This document shows positions 1 to 7,328 of a DNA stretch of 39,906 nt, one piece after another. The notes under the pieces were generated by a model. It did not search any database and was not told the origin of the DNA. It saw only the letters and a list, made by a program, of their open reading frames with translations. Position numbers and translations under genes: made by a program. This DNA comes from Lysinibacillus fusiformis (lineage in GTDB: Bacteria > Bacillota > Bacilli > Bacillales_A > Planococcaceae): positions 1-39,906 of the forward strand of contig JASENG010000027.1 of NCBI GenBank assembly GCA_030027265.1. Reading direction: 5' to 3'. Positions within the stretch are counted from its first letter, which is position 1. Each line of letters starts with the position of its first letter.

Positions 1-41
1 AAAAAGAAATCAACTGCTTGTATGCAGTTGATTTCTTTTTT
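1..41 (-). terminator. Bidirectional intrinsic terminator
   Basis: A perfect 17-bp inverted repeat (1-17 with 24-40, loop TTGTAT) has an A-tract on one side and a T-tract on the other, so it can stop transcription in both directions. It lies directly behind the stop codon of the transglycosylase gene at 40-738. Confidence 0.9.
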
Positions 42-738
42 ATTGATCATAATAGACAGTTCGAATAAGATCCTCGCTTACCTCTTCATATTGATGATAA
101 TAATAAAGAATATTTTCAACGTATTCTTCACTATGATTGTAATTAAATATCGCTTTTTCAAGGTCCCCTTTTGAAGCACCAGACTTAGATAGATAATTAG
201 CCGCACTGTATATTGCATCCTCTAAATTAAAAGGATCTGCAACACCATCTGCATTAGCGTCTACTCCATAACCACCATATTTTTTAATGATTTCAGGATT
301 GGTCTTTTCTGCTTGCGGTATATTCCCCTCGCCTAAATCTGAACAGCTTGGATGGCTCCAACCAACAAATGTACAAGGCATAAATTGCATTGGACCTTCT
401 GCGCCAACTGGAGAAATGAGCGATTTCATTGTAGAGAATCGGGTTTCCACTCGATGATGTGCAGCTAGTAGAGTCCAGGGAATATTATAGGCTTCTGCAG
501 CTGAGATATAAATCGGTATGTATTCTTCAGGAATTTGAAGGTCGAATTCTGCTTGTATTTTCTCTGCATCGCTTTGCGAAAAGCTATGTAAAATCGGGCG
601 TAAGTTTTCCCAAGTAAGAAAGATGAGTGAATAAACCGTGACTGAAATGGGAATTAGTAATAGGATTAGGAATAATTTTACACCTGGACTAATCAATGGC
701 TTCGTCTTTTTTTTCTTCTTTTGTTTTTTTATACTCAT
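40..738 (-). CDS. Membrane-anchored lytic transglycosylase (SLT-like)
   Basis: The 232-residue protein has a Lys-rich N-terminus and one membrane segment at about residues 20-42, followed by an extracytoplasmic SLT/lysozyme-like domain. Visible family marks are the putative catalytic Glu in HHRVETRF (about residue 98), the block GAEGPMQFMP (about 112-121), and a late AANYLSKSG and FNYNHS region. Such enzymes cleave the MurNAc-GlcNAc bond of peptidoglycan. The domain is followed by only a short tail, with no LysM or NlpC/P60 module. The start at 738 (MSIKK) is preferred over an ATG nine bases upstream, because GGATG lies 7 nt before it and overlaps the upstream ATG. It appears monocistronic. 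Its role (wall turnover, germination or secretion) cannot be told from the sequence. Confidence 0.85.
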   Translation of the reverse strand: MSIKKQKKKKKTKPLISPGVKLFLILLLIPISVTVYSLIFLTWENLRPILHSFSQSDAEKIQAEFDLQIPEEYIPIYISAAEAYNIPWTLLAAHHRVETRFSTMKSLISPVGAEGPMQFMPCTFVGWSHPSCSDLGEGNIPQAEKTNPEIIKKYGGYGVDANADGVADPFNLEDAIYSAANYLSKSGASKGDLEKAIFNYNHSEEYVENILYYYHQYEEVSEDLIRTVYYDQ

Positions 739-886
739 ATTACACATCCGCAGAAATAATTTTTTACATAAACAATTTTAATATGACTTAGGACATATTT
801 TGAATCAATTGATCAAAGTTTACTAGATTCTTTGAAAGTACCATTTTATACTAAAAAAATATAAGAAAGCAAGGAGATGCAAAAGT

Positions 887-1279
887 ATGTGGAAAGAATT
901 CAAAGAATTTGCAATGAAAGGAAATATTCTCGATTTAGCTATCGGGGTTGTTATAGGTGCCGCGTTCGGTAAAATTGTTACTTCCTTAGTTGAAAATATA
1001 ATCACGCCTATCGTTGGAATTATTACTGGTGGTATTGATTTAAATGAAACTCTTATGTTTGGTCTTGGAGAGGCTCAAATTAAGCTGGGTGTATTTATAC
1101 AATCGATTATCGACTTTTTAATAATCGCTTTTTCAATCTTCATTGCACTTCGTTTCATTAATAAATTCAATCGCAAAAAGAAAGAAGAGGCGGTGTCAGA
1201 ACCTCCTGCTCCAGTACTGGATGCGAAAGAAGAACTTTTAAAAGAGATTAGAGATTTACTAAAAAAACAACAAGCATAG
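887..1279 (+). CDS. mscL: Large-conductance mechanosensitive channel MscL
   Basis: The 130-residue product has the usual MscL length. It shows the N-terminal amphipathic helix ([13 protein letters not shown]), the first pore helix with [15 protein letters not shown], a short periplasmic-type loop with GGIDL, a second membrane helix (about 65-90), and a charged cytoplasmic helix with [12 protein letters not shown]. MscL opens under membrane tension and releases solutes during hypo-osmotic shock. AAGGAG lies just ahead of the start, and an intrinsic terminator follows the stop at once, so the gene is monocistronic. Identification rests on the whole sequence pattern and is firm. Confidence 0.97.
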   Translation: MWKEFKEFAMKGNILDLAIGVVIGAAFGKIVTSLVENIITPIVGIITGGIDLNETLMFGLGEAQIKLGVFIQSIIDFLIIAFSIFIALRFINKFNRKKKEEAVSEPPAPVLDAKEELLKEIRDLLKKQQA

Positions 1280-1285
1280 TATTAT

Positions 1286-1320
1286 GGGTGTTTAACTTTC
1301 AATGGTTAAGCGCCTTTTTT
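1286..1320 (+). terminator. Intrinsic terminator of mscL
   Basis: GGTGTTTAAC pairs with GTTAAGCGCC (one G-T wobble) around a short loop and is followed by six T residues. It lies 7 nt after the mscL stop codon. Confidence 0.85.
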
Positions 1321-1394
1321 ATTAAAATTTATCGAAATTTATTTGAATTAATAATTATTTCTACTTGGAGAGTGTTGTTTTCGGTACTTTATCA

Positions 1395-1433
1395 TGATAA
1401 ATTGAATAATAATCAATATAATTTGATTTATCA
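1395..1433. promoter_or_regulatory. Dyad in the metI leader
   Basis: TGATAAAT (1395-1402) is mirrored by ATTTATCA (1426-1433) in the 155-nt leader ahead of metI. A possible -35 (TTGTTT, about 1375) and -10 (TAAATT, about 1398) would place the left arm over the -10. The leader lacks S-box (SAM riboswitch) or T-box sequence. A repressor operator is one reading; chance in AT-rich DNA is another. Confidence 0.3.
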
Positions 1434-1474
1434 TAATATTTATAGAATGCATAACAAAAGAAAGAGTGAGAATA

Positions 1475-2581
1475 GTGACGAAACGTTCAATTGAAACAAA
1501 ACTAGTTCAATTAGGTAATTTAAGCGATCCTAAAACTGGAGCGGTTAATCCCCCTATTTATATGTCTACAGCTTATAAGCATGCAGGTATTGGGCAATCA
1601 ACAGGATATGACTATACTCGTACAAAAAATCCAACACGTGAAATTTTAGAAAAAGGGATTGCCGATTTAGAAAACGGAGATGCTGGTTTTGCATGCAGTT
1701 CCGGAATGGCTGCTGTGCAACTAATCTTATCTCTTTTCAAACCAGGCGATGAAATTATCGTACCAGATGATATTTATGGCGGTACTTATCGATTATTAAA
1801 AACTTTTAGTGAAACCTATAATATTAACCCAGTCTATTTTGCATCATTGGAAGATGTAGAAGGACTAGTAAATGAAAACACAAAGGCGATATTCTTGGAA
1901 ACGCCAACAAACCCACTAATGTTAGAATTTGATCTAGACCAATTCGAGACTATTTGCAAAAAACATAATTTATTATTTATCGTCGACAATACTTTCTATA
2001 CACCATATTTCCAGCGTCCAATTGAACATGGTGCAGATATTGTGTTACATAGTGCAACAAAATATATTGCTGGCCATAATGATGTTTTAGCCGGACTGGT
2101 AGTCGCAAAAGGCCAAGAATTATGTGAAAAATTAGCTTTTGCTCATAATGGTATGGGATTAGTGCTTTCTCCTATGGATAGCTGGTTAGTGATTCGCGGT
2201 TTGAAAACAATGCATCTTCGTTTAAAACAGCACGATTCTAACGGTAAACAGGTGGCAGCTTATCTAGAAACGGAACCTCTAGTTACAGATGTGCTATACA
2301 CTGGCAAAGGCGGCATGCTTTCATTCCGAGTAAAAGAAGCTGAAATGGTAAACCCATTTCTGCAAGGAATCCAGTTAATTACGTTTGCAGAAAGTCTAGG
2401 AGGAGTTGAAAGCTTCATTACTTACCCTGCTACTCAAACACATGCGGATATTCCATACGAAGAACGAGTTGCTCGTGGTGTAGACGACCGCTTATTACGT
2501 TTCTCTGTTGGTGTGGAAGAAGCCGAAGATATTATCGCTGATTTGAAGCAGGTATTCGAGCAGTTAAGAAAAGAATTTTAA
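1475..2581 (+). CDS. metI: Cystathionine gamma-synthase / O-acetylhomoserine thiolase (MetI type)
   Basis: This 368-residue PLP enzyme belongs to the Cys/Met metabolism fold-type I family. It joins cysteine (or sulfide) to an activated homoserine in methionine synthesis. The PLP lysine is in HSATKYIAGHND (about residue 196). YDYTRTKNPTR and the C-terminal ESLGGVESFITYPATQTH match Bacillus subtilis MetI closely. Two GTG starts compete, at 1466 and 1475. The second is chosen because AGAGTGAG precedes it and the resulting N-terminus aligns with MetI. No metC lies downstream, since a strong terminator follows, so the next trans-sulfuration step must be encoded elsewhere or be bypassed. Unlike B. 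subtilis metIC, no SAM riboswitch is visible upstream. Confidence 0.92.
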   Translation: MTKRSIETKLVQLGNLSDPKTGAVNPPIYMSTAYKHAGIGQSTGYDYTRTKNPTREILEKGIADLENGDAGFACSSGMAAVQLILSLFKPGDEIIVPDDIYGGTYRLLKTFSETYNINPVYFASLEDVEGLVNENTKAIFLETPTNPLMLEFDLDQFETICKKHNLLFIVDNTFYTPYFQRPIEHGADIVLHSATKYIAGHNDVLAGLVVAKGQELCEKLAFAHNGMGLVLSPMDSWLVIRGLKTMHLRLKQHDSNGKQVAAYLETEPLVTDVLYTGKGGMLSFRVKEAEMVNPFLQGIQLITFAESLGGVESFITYPATQTHADIPYEERVARGVDDRLLRFSVGVEEAEDIIADLKQVFEQLRKEF

Positions 2582-2632
2582 AAAACAAGAAGCATGGAAC
2601 TCTATTTTGGAGCTCCATGCTTCTTGTTTTTA
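2581..2632 (+). terminator. Bidirectional terminator between metI and the CBS gene
   Basis: An 18-bp-plus inverted repeat (AAAACAAGAAGCATGGA with TCCATGCTTCTTGTTTT) begins at the metI stop codon. The A and T tracts on both flanks suit convergent transcription. Confidence 0.92.
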
Positions 2633-2682
2633 ATGGATTAATGCTTTTTTCAGGAAATACTACCGAAGCAAAGCTGCTTCTT

Positions 2683-3114
2683 TTAATGATCAAATCGAGA
2701 ATGCTCCGAAATATCGCTTAAAGCTTCCCCTGCTTCATTTGCATAAATATTTTCTTTAGCTAAATCACCAATAGCAATAATTCCTACAATGTTCCCGTTT
2801 TCTGTTACTGGAATACGGCGAATTTGATGCTGTGCCATCATACTTGCACATTCATGGACATCCGTATCCGATGTACAAGTTACAACATCTGTTGTCATAC
2901 AGTCATGACAATGGACCGTGTTCGTATCCTTGCCATCCGCAACGACATTGATTACAATATCTCGATCGGTAATAATTCCTACTATTTTATCGTTCTCGCA
3001 AACTGGCACCGAACCACACTCGATATCACGCATAATTTTCGCAGCTGCAGTTACAGAATCATGTGGTGCACACACCTTAAGATCAGTCGTCATCAATTCT
3101 TTTACTGTTTTCAT
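2683..3114 (-). CDS. yhcV: Tandem CBS-domain protein, YhcV-like
   Basis: The 143-residue protein consists of two CBS domains (about 8-60 and 75-125) and nothing else. GIITDRDIVI and MAQHQIRRIPVTENGNIVGI are typical CBS cores, and the tail with EAGEALSDISEH resembles B. subtilis YhcV. Such paired CBS modules usually bind adenosyl nucleotides and act as energy sensors or as partners of other proteins; the ligand here is unknown. The ATG at 3114 is preferred to an upstream in-frame TTG, which lies inside the ribosome site GGAGG. Cysteines are unusually frequent (CAPHD, ECGS, VCEN, CHDCMTT, VTCTS), so a redox or metal response is possible but unproven. Confidence 0.88.
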   Translation of the reverse strand: MKTVKELMTTDLKVCAPHDSVTAAAKIMRDIECGSVPVCENDKIVGIITDRDIVINVVADGKDTNTVHCHDCMTTDVVTCTSDTDVHECASMMAQHQIRRIPVTENGNIVGIIAIGDLAKENIYANEAGEALSDISEHSRFDH

Positions 3115-3200
3115 ATTCCTTACCTCCAAATTGAAATTTGACTTGCTTATTTTTTGTTAACTTCCCTAAATTATTCTCCATAAACGTATTTAAATAATAA

Positions 3201-3230
3201 AGAGCCAGACTTTAAAAAGTCCAGCTCTAT
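3201..3230 (-). terminator. Terminator of the sco gene
   Basis: AGAGC and GACTTT are mirrored by AAAGTC and GCTCT with one internal mismatch. On the minus strand a T-rich tract follows. It sits 11 nt beyond the sco stop codon. Confidence 0.7.
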
Positions 3231-3240
3231 TAATTAAAAA

Positions 3241-3846
3241 TTATTTACTTAACCGTTCTTCAATTAAAGTTTCCATATCGATGGCAATTGTATCGAAAGG
3301 AACCTCTCCAGTACCTGGATAATTTTTTACTGCGATTCCCTTTTCATCGATTAAATAAAAAGTTGAACCATGTATGACTTGATCATCATTTTCTGGCATT
3401 TTCACAATTGATTTAAATGAATTTAAAGCAAATTGTTCAATCCACTTTTGGTCATACCCTGTGACTAAATTCCATTTCGACTCATCAGGAATAGTAAAAT
3501 GGCTTAAGTATTCACTTAGCACTTCCGGACTATCATTAGCCGGGTCAACAGAGAATCCAACAATATTATAATCTTCCACACCACGTTCTTCTAGCTCTGT
3601 CTGAATTTCCGTCATATTAAATGTCATTGGCTGACAAATTGATGTACAGTTTGTAAAAATGAACATGGCTAGCCATGGCTCCCCTTTTAAGCTCTCTAGT
3701 GTTACTTCTTCCCCTTTATGATTGGTTGCCGTAAAGTTCTCAATTTCGTATTCTGTGTCTGCTTTAAACTTATAATTACTGCAAGCACTTAATAATACAG
3801 AAAGAACAAGTATTCCGACAAGACCGACTAATTTCTTTTTCATCAT
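3241..3846 (-). CDS. ypmQ: Sco1/SenC-type copper chaperone lipoprotein
   Basis: The 201-residue precursor has a lipoprotein signal with lipobox LLSAC (Cys about 22), so it is anchored outside the membrane. The thioredoxin-like domain carries the Sco copper site: CTSIC (Cys 67 and 71) and the distal His in VIHGSTFYLID (about 159). Sco proteins deliver copper to the CuA site of cytochrome c oxidase. The reading frame is open to 3948, but the start at 3846 (or the adjacent ATG at 3843) follows AGAGGAG and gives a proper signal peptide. The cytochrome-maturation genes ccdA and ccdC lie nearby, a fitting neighbourhood. There is no terminator between the small yvrJ gene and this gene, so read-through is possible. 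Confidence 0.92.
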   Translation of the reverse strand: MMKKKLVGLVGILVLSVLLSACSNYKFKADTEYEIENFTATNHKGEEVTLESLKGEPWLAMFIFTNCTSICQPMTFNMTEIQTELEERGVEDYNIVGFSVDPANDSPEVLSEYLSHFTIPDESKWNLVTGYDQKWIEQFALNSFKSIVKMPENDDQVIHGSTFYLIDEKGIAVKNYPGTGEVPFDTIAIDMETLIEERLSK

Positions 3847-3972
3847 ATTCAACTCCTCTAATCCTCTTTTCATCTTATCGAAATACTTGGGAACACACAA
3901 CCAATCTATTTCATGCATATCGAACAAATTTGTGAAGGAATCTCTCACTTCTGGTCAAAAATGCAGACTTAT

Positions 3973-4101
3973 TTATTGGTGATTCATTGAAACGAGTGCA
4001 GCGTGAATTGCTTCAAGTTTGGCCTCAATACGGTATAGCAAATAAAACGACACCACTATTGGAAAACCAATTTCTTGAATAATACGAACCCATTCCTCCA
4101 T
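3973..4101 (-). CDS. yvrJ: YvrJ family miniprotein
   Basis: A 42-residue reading frame begins MEEWVRIIQEIGFPIV, continues through a hydrophobic stretch with VSFYLLYRIEAKLEAIHAAL, and ends MNHQ. This is the YvrJ pattern: an acidic-aromatic start, a single hydrophobic helix with the GFPI motif and an amphipathic RIEXKLEAI tail. GGAGGGG lies 8 nt ahead of the ATG. It probably sits in the membrane as a single-span protein. The function is unknown. It directly follows the DUF1659 and DUF2922 genes, an association I recall from many Bacilli and Clostridia. Confidence 0.85.
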   Translation of the reverse strand: MEEWVRIIQEIGFPIVVSFYLLYRIEAKLEAIHAALVSMNHQ

Positions 4102-4133
4102 CAACGATTCCCCTCCTTTTTCCCATTTTTAGA

Positions 4134-4170
4134 GAAAAAGCCGACAAAATCACCAACAGATTTTGTCGAC
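4134..4170 (-). terminator. Terminator between DUF2922 and yvrJ
   Basis: GTCGACAAAATC and GATTTTGTCGGC form a 12-bp stem (one mismatch) around TGTTGGT, followed on the minus strand by TTTTTCTCT. It separates DUF2922 from yvrJ. It may act as an attenuator that lowers yvrJ expression rather than a full stop. Confidence 0.85.
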
Positions 4171-4185
4171 TAGATCTTAACCTAA

Positions 4186-4410
4186 TTACTCTGGAGTGAA
4201 TTCAAATTCTGAAACTGTCCGTTCTACAATCCTTGCCTGGTTGATGGCGATTAAACTGCCGCCATTGCTATGAAAAATATTTGAGTCAATAATTGTTTGC
4301 ATCACAATTTCGACTTCAGCTGCAGTTAGGTTTTCTTTTGGTTCATTCACAGTTAATGTGATGGATTTACCGTTTGATGTGTCAAATTTCAATTCTAATA
4401 CTTGAGTCAT
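4186..4410 (-). CDS. DUF2922 family small protein
   Basis: The 74-residue protein matches DUF2922: TLTVNEPKENLTAAEVEIVM, then NGGSLIAINQARIVERTV near the end. It is soluble with alternating beta-like segments, and no signal peptide or membrane helix is visible. The start is ATG after AAGGGAG. It lies 26 nt downstream of the DUF1659 gene in the same direction, so the two are presumably cotranscribed. No biochemical role is known to me. Confidence 0.85.
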   Translation of the reverse strand: MTQVLELKFDTSNGKSITLTVNEPKENLTAAEVEIVMQTIIDSNIFHSNGGSLIAINQARIVERTVSEFEFTPE

Positions 4411-4436
4411 TTAATTTTCTCCCTTCTTTTCGTTTT

Positions 4437-4655
4437 TTACATATCAACTGTTTCTGTTAGAATTTTTTCTACGAATAATAATTCATAGCTTGAAAGACTT
4501 GCAAGAGCTTGTACAACTGTGAATACTTCATCAGGCTGCACGTTATTGCGTACATTACGATACGTTTTAGCACTGACGATTGCTTTGCCCAATTCATCAA
4601 TTCCAGTTTCAAATGAAAGCTTTAATGTTGCATTGTCGTAATTATATGTTGCCAT
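4437..4655 (-). CDS. DUF1659 family small protein
   Basis: The 72-residue protein shows the DUF1659 pattern: LKLSFETGIDELGKAI, KTYRNVRNNV and VVQALASLSSYEL. An ideal ribosome site, AAAGGAGGTGA, lies 8 nt before the ATG at 4655, so an in-frame start upstream is not needed and high expression is likely. It is the first gene of the DUF1659-DUF2922-(yvrJ) set and is divergent from yneK. The function is unknown. Confidence 0.85.
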   Translation of the reverse strand: MATYNYDNATLKLSFETGIDELGKAIVSAKTYRNVRNNVQPDEVFTVVQALASLSSYELLFVEKILTETVDM

Positions 4656-4775
4656 GTCGATCACCTCCTTTCACTTATTAAATATCTTTTTTCACCCAAA
4701 AAAGAGACATTTAAAGTGAAAACTTTTCTAGTTCCTTTTATAATAGGAATTAGTGATATTAAAGAGGTGAACGGT

Positions 4776-5207
4776 TTGAACTTGGAAGGTTGGTTTTTAT
4801 GGTTTATCCTATTTTGGGTTGTTGTACTGATAACCCTTATGGGGATTGGCGGATTCTTTATGTTCCGCAAGTTTTTAAAGGCATTGCCCAAGAAAGATGG
4901 AAAGTCCGATTTAGACTGGCAGAATTATTATTTAGATAAAACCATACATTTGTGGGGAGAGGACGCAAAAGCATTACTGAACGAATTAGTAAGCCCTGTA
5001 CCTGATTTATTTCGTCAAGTAGCCAAGGAGAAAATTGCAGGAAAAATTGGTGAAATTGCTTTAAAAGAAAAAGCTAAATCGATTACACATGATATTCTGA
5101 TTAGGGGCTACATTTTAGCTACTCCAAAACGCGATCATAAGTTTTTAAGAAAAAAACTAGAAGAATTAAATATTGATGTTACTCCGTACGAAACTTATTT
5201 TGAGTAA
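4776..5207 (+). CDS. yneK: YneK-like membrane protein (DUF2621)
   Basis: The 143-residue protein starts NLEGWFLWFILFW. It has one membrane helix (about 5-28), then a cytoplasmic part with FRKFLKALPKKDGKSDLDW, AKEKIAGKIGEIALKEKA and GYILATPKRDHKFL. It resembles B. subtilis YneK, a DUF2621 protein of unknown role. The reading frame is open from a GTG at 4716, but the TTG at 4776 has AAAGAGGTG 6 nt ahead and aligns with YneK. As in B. subtilis it lies beside the ccd genes, here converging on ccdC. Confidence 0.85.
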   Translation: MNLEGWFLWFILFWVVVLITLMGIGGFFMFRKFLKALPKKDGKSDLDWQNYYLDKTIHLWGEDAKALLNELVSPVPDLFRQVAKEKIAGKIGEIALKEKAKSITHDILIRGYILATPKRDHKFLRKKLEELNIDVTPYETYFE

Positions 5208-5229
5208 CATCGTATACATAGGCAAATTT

Positions 5230-5265
5230 AAACGGGACCCTCTTAATAGAAGGTCCCGTTTTTTA
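5230..5265 (+). terminator. Terminator between yneK and ccdC
   Basis: AAACGGGACCCT pairs with AGGTCCCGTTT, followed on the plus strand by TTTTTT. It ends yneK. Its T-tract touches the ccdC stop codon, and the hairpin may also serve the minus strand weakly. Confidence 0.88.
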
Positions 5266-5754
5266 TGCTGTTATTAACGTTTTTTCAATTTTCTTATAAC
5301 GGTAGAACATGGCTATTCTCCATGGCCATAGCATCGAAAAAGCTAATATCCAGAACATTCCGCCAAGCTCTCCGACATCAAAGGAGTCGGAAAGGTACAT
5401 TTTCATGATGATTCGAATAATTAATAAACCAATTAAAATGAAAAAGAATGCCTTTGAACGTTTCATATAGATTTCTTCATTTCGAACTTCGAATTTAGAA
5501 GTAGCAATCAACACTGTAGAAAAAACTACGCCTACAGCAACCGCTTCCAAAATTTGTAATGGCTCTACTCGAAATTCATCAAAAAGAAACATTAATCCCC
5601 CTGAAGACATTGCAATCGGAGGTATTAGTATTTTTTTTGCGTTTACAGGCTTCTTTTGTGAACGAATGCGGACAAACATCACAAATAGCCCCATTAAAAA
5701 TGCCATTACTGTTGATCCAATAATAAAATATTGAGAAGGTATATTTGCTAACAT
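5263..5754 (-). CDS. ccdC: Cytochrome c biogenesis protein CcdC (YneJ)
   Basis: The 163-residue protein has about five membrane helices and the family marks VRIRSQKKPVNAKKILIPP, SSGGLMFLFDEFR and FWILAFSMLWPWRIAMF. B. subtilis CcdC (YneJ) lies with CcdA and YneI and takes part in c-type cytochrome formation in a way still poorly defined. The ATG at 5754 follows AGGAGG by 8 nt and is preferred to a TTG at 5775 that precedes the ribosome site. A terminator lies between yneI and this gene, so it should have its own promoter in the AT-rich 5755-5940 region. Confidence 0.9.
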   Translation of the reverse strand: MLANIPSQYFIIGSTVMAFLMGLFVMFVRIRSQKKPVNAKKILIPPIAMSSGGLMFLFDEFRVEPLQILEAVAVGVVFSTVLIATSKFEVRNEEIYMKRSKAFFFILIGLLIIRIIMKMYLSDSFDVGELGGMFWILAFSMLWPWRIAMFYRYKKIEKTLITA

Positions 5755-5940
5755 AACTCTTCCCTCCTCTGTCAATCTCTCTCTAATGATATTATCATTA
5801 CCTTATTATCTACTTTATATCCTTTTATTGAAATTAGGATAAATAACGTATTGATAATACCTTATTTATAAAGAATTTTCCACAATTAGCCTTACTATAT
5901 TTTTCATTATAATACATTAAATCAAACTGTATTAAATGAT

Positions 5941-5967
5941 AAAAAAACCTGCTAAAAAATAGCAGGA
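5941..5967 (-). terminator. Terminator of the ccdA-yneI unit
   Basis: CCTGCTA and TAGCAGG form the stem around a T-rich loop, followed on the minus strand by seven T residues. It sits 8 nt beyond the yneI stop. Confidence 0.88.
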
Positions 5968-5974
5968 AATTTTA

Positions 5975-6346
5975 TCAATGTTCATCGTAACCTAAAATGT
6001 TATCGACAACCGTTTTTAATTGATTCTTTTCAAAAGGTTTAGTGATAAAGTCCTTTGCTCCAGCTTCAATCGCTTCTACAATGATTCTTTGTTGGCCTAG
6101 AGCTGTCATCATAATTATATTGGCATCTGGATTCTCAGGTATAATTTCCTTTACCGCATCCAATCCAGACATAATAGGCATTGTAATATCCATCGTCACT
6201 AGGTCGGGCTTATGCTGGTTATACATCTCAACTGCTTCCCTACCATTAGAAGCTTCTCCCACGATTTCAAAGCCCCACTCTTTAAACATATTTCCGACTG
6301 CAACTCTCATGAAAAGTGCGTCATCAACTATTAATACTGTTGGCAT
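5975..6346 (-). CDS. yneI: Stand-alone CheY-like receiver protein YneI
   Basis: The 123-residue protein is a single receiver domain: acidic pocket VDDALF (Asp 8-9), phospho-acceptor Asp 53 in TMDITMP, the Thr in MMTALG, and Lys 103 in ITKPFEK. It has no output domain. It is orthologous in position and sequence to B. subtilis YneI (sometimes called CcdB), between ccdA and ccdC. No kinase lies nearby, and the role beside cytochrome maturation genes is unexplained. It is 68 nt downstream of ccdA with no terminator between, so the two probably form one transcript. Confidence 0.9.
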   Translation of the reverse strand: MPTVLIVDDALFMRVAVGNMFKEWGFEIVGEASNGREAVEMYNQHKPDLVTMDITMPIMSGLDAVKEIIPENPDANIIMMTALGQQRIIVEAIEAGAKDFITKPFEKNQLKTVVDNILGYDEH

Positions 6347-6414
6347 CCTTCATTCCCCTTCTTAAATAATTTCAATCTTAATTGTTGTAATTATTACGGA
6401 AACTAATAATTCGA

Positions 6415-7125
6415 TTAGAAGCCCGTGAATCCACCAAAAATTGGCGATAGAATGCGAATAATATAATCCAGCCCATTAAAGAATAGTAGGATTCCGACAC
6501 CAATCATAATATATCCGCCTATTTTAACGATTTTTTGACTATTTCTACGCACCCATCCAAGTTTTGAGATAAAGAACGATAGCACAAAGAATGGAATAGC
6601 AAAACCGAAATAATATGCAAGCATATACCACATCGATGATTCGGGATTTGTACCAGCTAATGCAATAATAGAGCCAAGGATAGGGCCCGTACATGGCGTC
6701 CAACCTGCTGCAAAAGCAATACCGATCAATAATGAACCAAAGTAGCCGGATGGTCTATTTTTAAATTGAAATTTTCGATCTTTCATTAAAAAATCAACTT
6801 GTAATAAACCGACAATCATTAACCCAAACACGACAATTAGAATGGCACCAATTTGTCGCATCAAATCTTGATAGTTAAGGAAAAATTCCTGTGCCAGCGA
6901 TGCACCGAATCCGATTGCAATAAAAATAATAGAAAAACCAATTAAAAAGAATAACGTATGTAAAATTGCACGTTTTTGCAACATACCTTTTTCATTTCTC
7001 AGTTCGTCATAGCTCATCCCTGTTATATAGGACAGGAAGGCTGGATAGAGCGGTAAAGTACATGGTGAAATAAAACTTAAAAAACCCGCACCGAACGCTA
7101 AAAAGATATTAACATCTGTGTTCAT
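6415..7125 (-). CDS. ccdA: Thiol-disulfide transporter CcdA
   Basis: The 236-residue protein has six membrane helices and two conserved cysteines in the pseudo-symmetric motifs SPCTLPLYP (Cys 22) and GWTPCTGP (Cys 145). CcdA carries reducing equivalents across the membrane to extracytoplasmic thioredoxin-like proteins, such as ResA for haem attachment and StoA in sporulation. TAAGGAGAG lies before the ATG. It is the first gene of the ccdA-yneI pair. Function assignment is firm; partners are not encoded in this window. Confidence 0.95.
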   Translation of the reverse strand: MNTDVNIFLAFGAGFLSFISPCTLPLYPAFLSYITGMSYDELRNEKGMLQKRAILHTLFFLIGFSIIFIAIGFGASLAQEFFLNYQDLMRQIGAILIVVFGLMIVGLLQVDFLMKDRKFQFKNRPSGYFGSLLIGIAFAAGWTPCTGPILGSIIALAGTNPESSMWYMLAYYFGFAIPFFVLSFFISKLGWVRRNSQKIVKIGGYIMIGVGILLFFNGLDYIIRILSPIFGGFTGF

Positions 7126-7328
7126 GGTGTTCTCTCCTTACAATTAATGTCTCCATCGTACCAAATTTTCAATAAAAATGCTTAGACTTGGTTATGAAGT
7201 TTTTTTGTCCAAAATGTGTAAGAAATGTGAAGTTGAATAGATGTACAATCTTATTACAATAAATCATACCATATCCCTCATAAAAGCAATATTAAAATCG
7301 AAAAATTCAAATATTTCATTCTCTTTAC

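Noticed and set aside
1288..1494. 68-codon open frame between mscL and metI
   Set aside because: It overlaps the mscL terminator and the metI leader and has no ribosome site or recognisable protein pattern.
4716..4775. N-terminal extension of yneK from GTG 4716
   Set aside because: It has no ribosome site, would precede the clear AAAGAGGTG site, and is not matched by the known YneK N-terminus.
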